A DNA stretch of 14,355 nucleotides from CAZERD01 sp964515405 (GCA_964515405.1 CAZERD010000040.1:1-14355); one strand, 5' to 3'. Positions 7,573 through 14,355 are shown, counted from the first letter of the stretch. Numbers and translations are program-made. The notes: a model not told the origin generated them from the letters alone.

Positions 7573-8647
7573 CGTATCACATCCTCATGATATTCATGTA
7601 GATGCATCTATGCGTGATGTGGCGAGATTTCTGTTGTTACGGAACGTGGAGGAGATCTATGTGATAACAGACTCCAATGTAGAAAGGTTGCACTTGAAAT
7701 ATTTTATAGAGTCCATGGGAAAGACAAACATTGGGATCCATTATTTTGTCTTTAAGGCAGGAGAAGAGCAAAAAAATATATATACACTAAAGAATATATA
7801 TGACTTTCTTGTAAAACATAAGGCTGAAAGAGGCTCTTATTTGGTATCCTTTGGTGGTGGTGTAGCTGGCGATATTTGCGGTTTTGCAGCCAGCACATAC
7901 ATGAGGGGTACTCATTTTGTACAAATTCCCACAACACTTCTTGCCATGGTAGATGCTTCCATAGGTGGAAAAACCGCTATAAATCATGAGATGGGTAAGA
8001 ATCTTATAGGTAGTTTCTATCAGCCTGATGCAATATTTATAAATATAGATTTTCTTGGTACATTACCTGAGAGAGAATATACATCCGCCTTGGCAGAGGT
8101 TGTGAAGTACGGAGTTATAATGGATAGGGAACTGTTTGAGTTTTTAGAAACCCACAAGAAAGATGTAAAGGACAGAAAAAAGGACGTGCTGGCGGATGTT
8201 ATCTCTATGAGCATCAGAAACAAAGTTTCAATTGTTGAAAGTGATGAAAGGGAATCTGGTATGCGTGCCATCCTGAACTTTGGGCATACATTTGGTCATG
8301 CATTGGAGGTGGCTACGGGTTACAATAGCTATCTGCATGGCGAAGCCGTTTCCATAGGTGAAGTTATGGCTTCTGTATTATCGGAGAAAATGGGTCTGAT
8401 TGAGAAGCGCGATAGGGAAAGGATCGTGGGTTTACTCGGGGATCTTGGATTACCCATATGTTTGCCCAAAGATGTGAGCAGTGATGAAATAATAGAAGCT
8501 TTGAGTCTTGATAAGAAGGTCAAGAGTAAAAAGGTTTTCTTCGTCTTGACAAAGGGAATAGGCAGGTCTACAATCTCAGGCGAGGTAGCGGGGAGGCTTG
8601 TTGCAGAAACTATAGAGGAGTGCCGTGAAGGAAAGTTCCCTCCTTAA
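7550..8647 (+). CDS. aroB: 3-dehydroquinate synthase AroB
   Basis: Second enzyme of the shikimate pathway: it converts DAHP to 3-dehydroquinate with NAD+ and a divalent metal. The 365-residue sequence is full length. It shows FGGGVAGDICGFAAST (101-116) for nucleotide binding, IPTTLLAMVDASIGGKT (126-142), and metal ligands E183 (in AEVVKYG), H246 (in NFGHTFGH) and H263 (in LHGEAVSIG). The H246-H263 spacing is close to that of known enzymes. The start at 7550 lies inside the end of the preceding gene (23-bp overlap), with AGGA at 7543-7546 and GGAG at 7536-7539 as possible ribosome sites. It is placed among unrelated genes, not with other aro genes. Confidence 0.97.
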   Translation: MKKTIRVNVSHPHDIHVDASMRDVARFLLLRNVEEIYVITDSNVERLHLKYFIESMGKTNIGIHYFVFKAGEEQKNIYTLKNIYDFLVKHKAERGSYLVSFGGGVAGDICGFAASTYMRGTHFVQIPTTLLAMVDASIGGKTAINHEMGKNLIGSFYQPDAIFINIDFLGTLPEREYTSALAEVVKYGVIMDRELFEFLETHKKDVKDRKKDVLADVISMSIRNKVSIVESDERESGMRAILNFGHTFGHALEVATGYNSYLHGEAVSIGEVMASVLSEKMGLIEKRDRERIVGLLGDLGLPICLPKDVSSDEIIEALSLDKKVKSKKVFFVLTKGIGRSTISGEVAGRLVAETIEECREGKFPP

Positions 8648-9266
8648 GAAAGTAGAAAACTATTATAAGAGCAGGGGTGGGGTTTCGTTGTATTTTTATC
8701 CGTTGGCCGTCTTGTATGCTCAAAACGGCAATGTGGAAAAGGCGTTGGATATACTCCTTGATGGGCTTAAGCGGTTCCCAAGGTATGAACTCGCCCTGTT
8801 AAAAATAGCTGAACTCCTTGTGGGGGAAAACAAACATGAAGCTGCCCTGGCCTATATCGATACCCTGCTCACGTTGAATCCATGCAATGCTAAAGCCAAC
8901 TTTATGGCTGGCAAGATCCATGAAAAACTAGGAAACATCAGGGAGGCTAATGAGTTTTGCAAGCGGGCTTCAATGATTGATCCCTTGAACTACGCACCAA
9001 AGGAGAACTTAGAGGATACTGCCGGAGTAGAAGGCTCAGGCAGTGGCAGGTCTCAAAAAACAAATGATCTTGATATACCCAAGATAGATCTTGAGGGAGG
9101 AAATGAAGACGAAGATGATATAGCCACAATAATGCTTGCTCGTTTGTATGAGCAGCAGGGCTATGTTGAGGACGCTATAGCTACCTACCGTAAAGTGCTT
9201 GCCGTTGATCCTGATAATAGGGAAGCAAAAGAAGCTATTATAAGGCTCGAAGAGGGAAATAAATGA
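8625..9266 (+). CDS. Tetratricopeptide-repeat protein, function unknown
   Basis: A 213-residue, soluble, probably cytoplasmic protein with no signal peptide. Three TPR-like units stand in tandem (about 22-55, 56-89, 90-123), each with the pattern of small residues at positions 8 and 20 and a Pro near the end (RFPRY, LNPCN, IDPLN). A glycine/serine and acidic linker follows (about 131-165, with EDEDD), then a fourth, canonical TPR (167-200; LYEQQGY, DPDN). TPRs bind partner proteins; the partner is unknown. The start is a GTG at 8625, supported by GAGGAG (8615-8620) four bases upstream; this gives a 23-bp overlap with aroB. Its stop overlaps the lipoprotein start as ATGA, which suggests that the two are made together. 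Confidence 0.85.
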   Translation: MKESSLLKKVENYYKSRGGVSLYFYPLAVLYAQNGNVEKALDILLDGLKRFPRYELALLKIAELLVGENKHEAALAYIDTLLTLNPCNAKANFMAGKIHEKLGNIREANEFCKRASMIDPLNYAPKENLEDTAGVEGSGSGRSQKTNDLDIPKIDLEGGNEDEDDIATIMLARLYEQQGYVEDAIATYRKVLAVDPDNREAKEAIIRLEEGNK

Positions 9267-9898
9267 GGAGGCTGATATTTGCTGTTGTGTTAATTCTCCT
9301 GATTACATCGTGCAGTAAACTCCAAAAGCAGATTCAAGGTGTAGGTTTCCGAATATACTCCAATCGTTTCACGCAAGAACTGTCGGGAGCTACAGAGAGC
9401 AGATATTTATACAGGGGTTTTGAAACTGTGGCTTTGGCTAAGGCCACAAGATTCAGTGTTAGATTGATGGAGGATTATGTGAAGTACACGCAGAGGATAA
9501 TAAGTGTAAACTTCGCACCCAAAAAAGGTAAGGAACTCATAAATGAGGCTAAAAAGTACGAACTTTATTGGCTTGCGTTTTATACGCCTGATATGCTTAT
9601 AAACAACCTCTCTTCAGATAGATCCTTTTGGACTGTTTACCTTTCCTGTGGTGGTCATGTGTACTTCCCATATGGGATAAAGACTGTGAGATCAGCAAGC
9701 TTTGCCAGTCAGTGGCTGTATATGATCCACGCTGCCAGATGGTCCGAGCAGTACTCAATAAGATTCAAAAAAGGGGTTTGTAAAAATAGAGTTGCACATC
9801 TTATCATTACGTCTTATCTTGGAACAATTGAGTTCTCATTTAAACAGAGTGAGGAGGGTTTGAATGGCCGAGATAATCAAAAAAGAGCAGTGGAGTGA
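9263..9898 (+). CDS. Small putative lipoprotein, function unknown
   Basis: The 211-residue product opens with MRRLIFAVVLILLITSC: two arginines, a hydrophobic stretch and a lipobox I-T-S-C ending at C17, so it is likely lipid-modified at C17 after signal peptidase II cleavage. The mature part is rich in aromatic and basic residues. I do not recognise a family. Visible pieces include a region with a helical look (about 50-75), an aromatic segment YWLAFYTPDM and two later cysteines that could pair. The repeated aromatic/basic character suggests an envelope-associated protein, but no enzyme motif is visible. It overlaps the TPR gene by 4 bp and nfnA by 35 bp; the unusually long second overlap leaves the last 11 or so residues sharing DNA with nfnA. 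Confidence 0.75.
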   Translation: MRRLIFAVVLILLITSCSKLQKQIQGVGFRIYSNRFTQELSGATESRYLYRGFETVALAKATRFSVRLMEDYVKYTQRIISVNFAPKKGKELINEAKKYELYWLAFYTPDMLINNLSSDRSFWTVYLSCGGHVYFPYGIKTVRSASFASQWLYMIHAARWSEQYSIRFKKGVCKNRVAHLIITSYLGTIEFSFKQSEEGLNGRDNQKRAVE

Positions 9899-10706
9899 CG
9901 TCATCTTCTCCATGCTTGTTAGGGCTCCAGATGTAGCCAAAGCAGCCCAACCGGGTCAGTTTGTGATACTGATACCACGTGAGCACGGAGAAAGGATTCC
10001 CTTAACGATCGCTGATTCTTCAGTGGTAGAGGGATGGATTCAAGTTGTGTTTCAGGTAGTAGGCAAGAGTACACTTGAGCTTTCTAGAATGGAGAAGGGT
10101 GAAGAACTCTTTTCATTTGTTGGCCCGTTGGGCATGCCATCTGAGATTGAAAGATTTCCTGGTAAGGTAGTTATGGTAGGGGGCGGTATAGGTATAGCAC
10201 CTATACATCCGATAGCGAGAAGACTAAAGGAACTTGGTAACTATGTGATCTCCATTATTGGTGCCAGGACCGCGGATCTGCTAATAATGGAGGATAAATT
10301 GGGGGAAGCTTCCAGTGAACTTATTATAGCGACAGACGATGGTAGTAGGGGTAAGAAAGGTTTTGTAAACCTCGTCTTAGAAGAGGTACTGGAGCAGGAA
10401 GGCAATGCCATCAGTAAAATTTGGGCAATAGGTCCTCCGGTGATGATGAGAGCTTGCGTTGAATCTGCCAAGAAATTTGATGCTCCTATTATAGTGTCTT
10501 TGAATCCTATTATGGTTGATGGGACCGGTATGTGTGGTGCGTGCAGAGTAACGGTGGGCGGCAAAACCAAGTTTGCTTGTGTTGACGGACCAGAGTTTGA
10601 TGGTGCACTCGTTGATTTCGGAGAGCTCATGGCGCGTCAGAGGCAATATGTGAAGCAGGAGAAGAAGGCTCTTGAGCTATATAAAGCAAAGGAGGGTATA
10701 GCATAA
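9864..10706 (+). CDS. nfnA: NADH-dependent ferredoxin:NADP+ oxidoreductase, small subunit NfnA (SudB-like)
   Basis: The 280-residue flavoprotein belongs to the ferredoxin-NADP reductase fold and pairs with the next gene in a flavin-based electron-bifurcating complex, in which NADPH reduces NAD+ and ferredoxin (reversibly). An FAD-binding barrel carries RIPLTIAD (44-51); the pyridine-nucleotide domain has GGGIGIAP (106-113). The [2Fe-2S] ligands are D219, C224, C227 and C239 in MVDGTGMCGAC...FAC. The aspartate in place of a fourth cysteine is a known trait of the Thermotoga NfnAB enzyme, and the numbering is the same as I recall for it. The start is set by GAGGAGG (9851-9857) six bases upstream. 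Older annotations call such proteins SudB or a GltA partner. It shares 1 bp with nfnB (TAATG). Confidence 0.93.
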   Translation: MAEIIKKEQWSDVIFSMLVRAPDVAKAAQPGQFVILIPREHGERIPLTIADSSVVEGWIQVVFQVVGKSTLELSRMEKGEELFSFVGPLGMPSEIERFPGKVVMVGGGIGIAPIHPIARRLKELGNYVISIIGARTADLLIMEDKLGEASSELIIATDDGSRGKKGFVNLVLEEVLEQEGNAISKIWAIGPPVMMRACVESAKKFDAPIIVSLNPIMVDGTGMCGACRVTVGGKTKFACVDGPEFDGALVDFGELMARQRQYVKQEKKALELYKAKEGIA

Positions 10707-12121
10707 TGGCTGAGAGACTAAAACCGGCTGAGAAGTTTAAGAAAGATAGGGTTCCAATGAGGGAGCAAAGTCCAAGGGAAAGAATAAAGAATTTTGATGA
10801 GGTACCATATGGATATTCGTTCGAGGAAGCTATAAAGGAAGCACAGAGGTGCCTTCAATGTAAACCTCCTGCATGTGTTGACGGGTGTCCAGCTGAAGTG
10901 CACATACCCGAATTCATAGATAAAATATTGGACGAGGATATAGAGGGGGCCTTCAGGGAAATAAAGCTTACCAATGCGTTGCCTGCGGTCTGTGGTAGGG
11001 TATGCCCGCAAGAGGAACAGTGTGAGGAAAAGTGCATCATGGGTAAGAAGAGTAAACCTATAGCAATAGGAAGACTAGAAAGATTTGTTGCGGACTGGGC
11101 AAGGGAACATGGGATTGTTGACAAGAAAATAGAGATTAGTGTGAAAAATGGAAGGAGAGTAGCCATAGTTGGTTCTGGACCTGCCGGTCTGAGTTGTGCT
11201 GCTGATCTGGCCAATTTGGGATATGAAGTAACAATGTTTGAAGCCCTGCATAAGCCCGGTGGGGTGCTGGTTTATGGGATACCAGAATTTAGGTTGCCCA
11301 AGTCAATAGTTCAACATGAGGTTTCTCAGATAGAGTCTCTCGGAGTGAAGTTGTACACCGATCACGTCATAGGCTACATAAAGACGGTTGATGAACTTAT
11401 TGATGAGTACGATGCTGTTTTTCTTGCCAACGGTGCAGGCGCTCCATCTTTCTTGAGAATACCAGGTGAGAATCTGAACGGTGTATACTCAGCTAGTGAA
11501 TTTCTGACGCGTTCAAACTTGATGAGGGCTTTCGACTTCCCAAATTATGATACACCAATAAATGTAGGTAAGAGGGTTGTCGTTGTAGGGGGCGGAAATG
11601 TAGCAATGGATGCTGTTAGGACAGCTAAAAGGCTTGGAGCGGAGGAGGCCATAATAGTATATAGGCGAAGTAGAAAGGAAATGCCAGCGAGAGCTGAGGA
11701 GATAGAACATGCCGAGGCGGAGGGTATTCAGTTTGAGTTGCTTACAAACCCCGTTAGGATTCTTGGTGATGAAAACGGCAATGTAACCGGCATAGAGTGT
11801 GTGAGGATGGAGCTAGGCGAGCCCGACGAATCTGGGAGACGCAGGCCTGTTGAGATAAAGGGTTCTAATTTTGTAATGGAAACAGACAACGTAATCATAG
11901 CCATAGGCCAAAATGCTAATCCTATAGTGGCAAGGAGCGCCACTGGTGTTAAGACAAACAAGTGGGGTTATTTTATAGCGGATGAAGAAACAGGCAAGAC
12001 AACACACCCTAAGGTGTGGGCTGGAGGAGATATAGTAACTGGAGCAGCGACCGTCATATTGGCTGTAGGTGCCGGTAAGAAAGCCGCTAAATCTATCCAT
12101 GAAACACTTTCAGGGAAATAA
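10706..12121 (+). CDS. nfnB: NADH-dependent ferredoxin:NADP+ oxidoreductase, large subunit NfnB (SudA/GltD-like)
   Basis: A 471-residue subunit that carries the bifurcating FAD. The N-terminal helical domain has two cysteine groups, C49-C52-C57-C61 and C96-C100-C106-C110, arranged for two [4Fe-4S] clusters; E103/E104 sit where the known enzyme uses a glutamate ligand. The FAD motif is GSGPAGL (156-162), the NADPH motif GGGNVAMD (295-302), and YRRSRKEMPAR (319-329) supplies basic residues for the NADPH phosphate. A C-terminal FAD contact, WAGGDIVTGAATVILAVGAG, closes the fold. The protein is homologous to the small subunit of glutamate synthase, so it is often misnamed GltD. Adjacency to nfnA with a 1-bp overlap, and no glutamate synthase large subunit here, favours NfnB. 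Confidence 0.94.
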   Translation: MAERLKPAEKFKKDRVPMREQSPRERIKNFDEVPYGYSFEEAIKEAQRCLQCKPPACVDGCPAEVHIPEFIDKILDEDIEGAFREIKLTNALPAVCGRVCPQEEQCEEKCIMGKKSKPIAIGRLERFVADWAREHGIVDKKIEISVKNGRRVAIVGSGPAGLSCAADLANLGYEVTMFEALHKPGGVLVYGIPEFRLPKSIVQHEVSQIESLGVKLYTDHVIGYIKTVDELIDEYDAVFLANGAGAPSFLRIPGENLNGVYSASEFLTRSNLMRAFDFPNYDTPINVGKRVVVVGGGNVAMDAVRTAKRLGAEEAIIVYRRSRKEMPARAEEIEHAEAEGIQFELLTNPVRILGDENGNVTGIECVRMELGEPDESGRRRPVEIKGSNFVMETDNVIIAIGQNANPIVARSATGVKTNKWGYFIADEETGKTTHPKVWAGGDIVTGAATVILAVGAGKKAAKSIHETLSGK

Positions 12122-13106
12122 TTCTGAGGAGGAGAAGGGGATATCCTTTCCCCTTCTCCTTAGACCCCAGACACTTAAAGAGTACATAGGACAATCCAAG
12201 GTTGTTCGAACGCTCCAATTGGCCATTGAAGCCGCTAAGAAAAGAGGTGAACCATTGGAGCATTGTATCCTTTATGGGCCACCTGGTCTTGGAAAAACCA
12301 CGCTTGCTAATGTTATATCGCGAGAAATGAATACAAATATCATCATAACCAGTGGACCAGCCATAGAAAAGGTAGGTGATATAGCGGCTATACTTACCAA
12401 TCTCAAGGAAGGAGATATTATATTTATAGATGAAATACACAGACTGAACAGTGCTGTTGAGGAGATGCTCTACTCAGCTTTGGAAGAGTTCAGGCTTGAT
12501 GTAGTTATAGGACAAGGACCGGGGGCAAGAACGGTAAAGATAGATCTTGCTCCGTTTACGCTTATAGGGGCAACCACACGTATGGGGCTGCTTACGTCCC
12601 CTCTTAGGGATAGATTTGGGTTGGTATTGAGGCTTGATTTTTATTCAGTGGAAGAGTTGGAGACAATAATCAAAAGGAGTGCTCAAATACTCGGCATAGG
12701 TATAACGGATGAAGCATCAGTATTTATAGCTCGGAGCTCAAGGGGAACCCCTAGGATAGCTAATAAATTGCTGAGAAGGGTCAGAGATATGGCTCTTGTT
12801 AGTGATTCGAATACCATAGATATCGACATGGCTAAGAAGGTATTTGAATTGCTGGAAATAAACGAATTTGGCCTTGACTATCTCGACAGAAAGTACCTGA
12901 GTACAATAAAGGATAAATTTAAAGGAGGCCCTGTTGGTATTGAAACCCTCTCGGCAAGCCTCGGTGAAGACCGCAGAACCATAGAGGATGTAGTAGAACC
13001 TTATCTTCTTCAAATGGGCTATATAAAAAGAACGCCTAAGGGGAGAACTATAACCCCTAAGGCGTTGGAACATCTTTATTCCACAGGGTTGAAACCACTA
13101 TTTTAG
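12099..13106 (+). CDS. ruvB: Holliday junction branch-migration ATPase RuvB
   Basis: A 335-residue AAA+ motor that drives branch migration of Holliday junctions with RuvA during recombination repair. Walker A is GPPGLGKT (60-67), Walker B DEIH (111-114), sensor 1 GATTR (157-161), and the arginine finger R170 in SPLRDRFG, which matches the Thermotoga numbering as I recall it. The C-terminal winged-helix domain contains GGPVGIETLSASLGEDRRTIEDVVEPYL. The start at ATG 12099 gives the usual short leader before RPQTLKEYIGQ; a GTG at 12069 is possible but neither has a clear Shine-Dalgarno, so translation may be coupled to nfnB (23-bp overlap). Strong hairpins occur in both the first and last codons. 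ruvA and ruvC are not in the window. Confidence 0.96.
   Translation: MKHFQGNNSEEEKGISFPLLLRPQTLKEYIGQSKVVRTLQLAIEAAKKRGEPLEHCILYGPPGLGKTTLANVISREMNTNIIITSGPAIEKVGDIAAILTNLKEGDIIFIDEIHRLNSAVEEMLYSALEEFRLDVVIGQGPGARTVKIDLAPFTLIGATTRMGLLTSPLRDRFGLVLRLDFYSVEELETIIKRSAQILGIGITDEASVFIARSSRGTPRIANKLLRRVRDMALVSDSNTIDIDMAKKVFELLEINEFGLDYLDRKYLSTIKDKFKGGPVGIETLSASLGEDRRTIEDVVEPYLLQMGYIKRTPKGRTITPKALEHLYSTGLKPLF
12130..12160 (+). other. Strong RNA hairpin in the 5' coding end of ruvB
   Basis: AGGAGAAGGGG (12130-12140) and CCCCTTCTCCT (12150-12160) are perfect complements around a 9-base loop: 11 base pairs, plus a possible G-U pair outside. It lies 9 bases after the nfnB stop and 31 bases after the chosen ruvB start. 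No T-tract follows (TTAGACC), so it is a poor intrinsic terminator, but it could slow elongation, stabilise the upstream mRNA end or tune ruvB expression. The purine-rich arm also resembles a Shine-Dalgarno, but no standard start codon follows at a usable distance. Confidence 0.6.
13024..13066 (-). terminator. Intrinsic terminator of the radical SAM gene, inside ruvB coding sequence
   Basis: Arms at 13031-13043 (AACGCCTAAGGGG) and 13054-13066 (CCCCTAAGGCGTT) pair at 12 of 13 positions with a single A-A (T-T on the other strand) mismatch and a 10-base loop. Read on the minus strand, the stem is followed by C then TTTTT (plus 13025-13029) and ATAT, the standard layout of a Rho-independent terminator. 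It begins 36 bases past the stop of the minus-strand radical SAM gene. On the plus strand the stem is followed by GGAACATC, with no T-tract, so it should act in one direction only. Confidence 0.75.
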
Positions 13107-14355
13107 AAGTTGGAAACCTTTCTCTCTTTCTTGGTTTCGTATTTACCCTTCAGATAGATTTCCTTCCAGTAGGGATCAAGAAGCTTCTTTAATTCTTCGT
13201 CATATTTCAGCATACCTTTATAGTAAGCTTTATCCTTCAGTGCCTCCTCAGCACTTTTGTCTTCTGGTTTGGCATTATATTTGTCTATAATATTCCTCGC
13301 CACCCTATGATGATCTCTTATGGGACATCCGAGTATATAATTGCCCACTTTATCGGGTTCTCTCTTGTATCCATAGGCATCCTGCCACTTCCTTATGGCT
13401 TCAAAGAACGGTTGGTCATAGACATCATTCAAGTTTCCACCGTTCTTGTAGACCTCTATGATGTTCACGGGAGAGTACGGGAAAAACGCACACGGTGTAA
13501 CTGTTCCGTTCCAGTCTATATACAAGTAACCTCCCTCTCTGCCGGCCGAGATGCATCCTGTGGCAAGAACCCCGCTGTTCCAGAAGTCTGGATAGAACAA
13601 CTTTTTATCCCATAATATCTCTCTCTCTTTCTTAAAAAGATAAAGTCTCTGCTGGGGTGTAATCATAAGGTCAAGCGTGTAGCTCCTGCCTATGGGCATA
13701 TACTGGAACAACCATCCATATGTAGCTTTCTGTTGCTCGAAGAAGAAGTCAAGAAACTCGTCACTCACGAGGAGTTCAGCGTTGTGCCTCATGGCGGTTG
13801 TAGAGATACCAAACGGTACTCCTTCCTCCCGCATGTATTCAAAGCCCTGCAATATCCTCTTAAATGTACCTTTACCCCTTCTTGCATCTGTCTCCTTTTC
13901 AAATCCTTCTATAGACACTGCTGGGCTTACATTCCCAAGTTGTGCCATCCTTCTAGCTATATCTCTGTTTATAAGAGTGCCGTTGGTATAGAACATGAAC
14001 CAACTGTCAGGATGTTCCTCTACAAGATCCAGTATATCTTTGCCATTGCTTCTATACATGAACGGTTCACCACCTGTAATAACTGTAAAGCCGGAGTTCC
14101 AAAACTCTTTCTTCTCTTTGAGTATTCTATTGAGTATGTTGTAGGGTATCGTCTCTGCTGATTTTGAATCCGATGAGGCGTAGCATCCTATACAGTGCAA
14201 ATTGCACCTTTTTGTTGGTGCTACAACCAAGAAAGCTGGTGGGGTTCTACCATACTTTTTTTTATATTCTTCATCTACCTTTTTCTGTTCCCTACTGGGT
14301 ATAACAAGGTTAGCTATGAGGCCCTGTATCATGGATTTTATGACATTAGGCGAGA
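13103..14355 (-). CDS. Radical SAM protein with partial SPASM/twitch-like C-terminus; 5' end probably beyond the window
   Basis: Counting from the first ATG (14332) there are 409 residues. The radical SAM core has CNLHCIGC (C43, C47, C50) for the catalytic [4Fe-4S] cluster and GGEPF (87-91) for SAM binding, with YTNGT near 116. The C-terminal part has C260, then G276-x4-C281 (DWNGTVTPC) and a later C336 (GCPIRDHH), like a reduced SPASM or twitch domain for an auxiliary cluster. Such proteins modify peptides or cofactors; no substrate peptide is recognisable here. The frame stays open from 14332 to the window end and no Shine-Dalgarno precedes ATG 14332, so the true start is probably further upstream. 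The stop (TAA) shares TTAG with the ruvB stop in a tail-to-tail overlap. Confidence 0.87.
   Translation of the reverse strand, partial: SPNVIKSMIQGLIANLVIPSREQKKVDEEYKKKYGRTPPAFLVVAPTKRCNLHCIGCYASSDSKSAETIPYNILNRILKEKKEFWNSGFTVITGGEPFMYRSNGKDILDLVEEHPDSWFMFYTNGTLINRDIARRMAQLGNVSPAVSIEGFEKETDARRGKGTFKRILQGFEYMREEGVPFGISTTAMRHNAELLVSDEFLDFFFEQQKATYGWLFQYMPIGRSYTLDLMITPQQRLYLFKKEREILWDKKLFYPDFWNSGVLATGCISAGREGGYLYIDWNGTVTPCAFFPYSPVNIIEVYKNGGNLNDVYDQPFFEAIRKWQDAYGYKREPDKVGNYILGCPIRDHHRVARNIIDKYNAKPEDKSAEEALKDKAYYKGMLKYDEELKKLLDPYWKEIYLKGKYETKKERKVSNF

Noticed and set aside
7768..7802. AT-rich stretch with repeated ATATAT that looks like promoter elements
   Set aside because: It lies within conserved aroB coding sequence (around QKNIYTLKNIYDF) and has no properly spaced -35; codon choice explains it.
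10177..11600. Near-identical DNA GTAGGGGGCGG in nfnA and nfnB as a direct repeat
   Set aside because: Both encode the glycine-rich start of a nucleotide-binding fold (VGGG); similarity follows from the protein motif.
13733..14161. Plus-strand open frame of 142 codons opposite the radical SAM gene
   Set aside because: Entirely antisense to a strongly supported enzyme, Cys/Tyr-rich with no family resemblance and no good ribosome site.

Overview
The window reads as a stretch of chromosome from a flagellated, probably Gram-negative and thermophile-like, deeply branching bacterium. Reasons: an aconitase of the long 'Aquifex-type' bacterial/archaeal lineage, a family-4 [4Fe-4S] uracil-DNA glycosylase, an NfnAB electron-bifurcating transhydrogenase, a short-form HisG, heavy use of ATA/AGG/AGA codons, and genes packed with almost no spacers. 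GC content looks moderate (low to mid 40s by eye, not counted). Aquificota, Thermosulfidibacter-like or Thermodesulfobacteria-like lineages would fit; this is inference, and no 16S or other marker is present.

Layout. Positions 1-751 (minus) hold the N-terminal 250 codons of aconitase, cut by the window edge. A 94-bp divergent spacer (752-845) carries two facing promoter candidates inside a perfect 9-bp inverted repeat. From 846 to 13106 (plus) run 12 tightly packed genes: cheB, fliM, fliN/fliY-like, murA, hisG, family-4 UDG, a secreted periplasmic-binding-fold protein, aroB, a TPR protein, a small lipoprotein, nfnA, nfnB and then ruvB (13 genes counting ruvB). The only real gap is 73 bp before murA. 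From 14355 down to 13103 (minus) is a radical SAM protein that runs tail-to-tail into ruvB; its 5' end probably lies outside the window.

How the genes work together. cheB, fliM and fliN form a motility block (receptor methylesterase plus two switch/C-ring proteins). murA, hisG and aroB start peptidoglycan, histidine and aromatic synthesis. UDG and ruvB are DNA-maintenance genes. nfnA/nfnB form one complex that links NADH, NADPH and ferredoxin pools, which suits an anaerobe or autotroph. The binding-fold protein, TPR protein and lipoprotein are uncharacterised; they may form an envelope module, but nothing in the sequence proves it.

No new defence system, mobile element, CRISPR array, tRNA or rRNA was seen. 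The most unusual signals are organisational: an intrinsic terminator for the radical SAM gene that appears to be written inside the 3' coding end of ruvB, four gene overlaps of exactly 23 bp, a strong hairpin in the first codons of ruvB, and a symmetric divergent promoter region.
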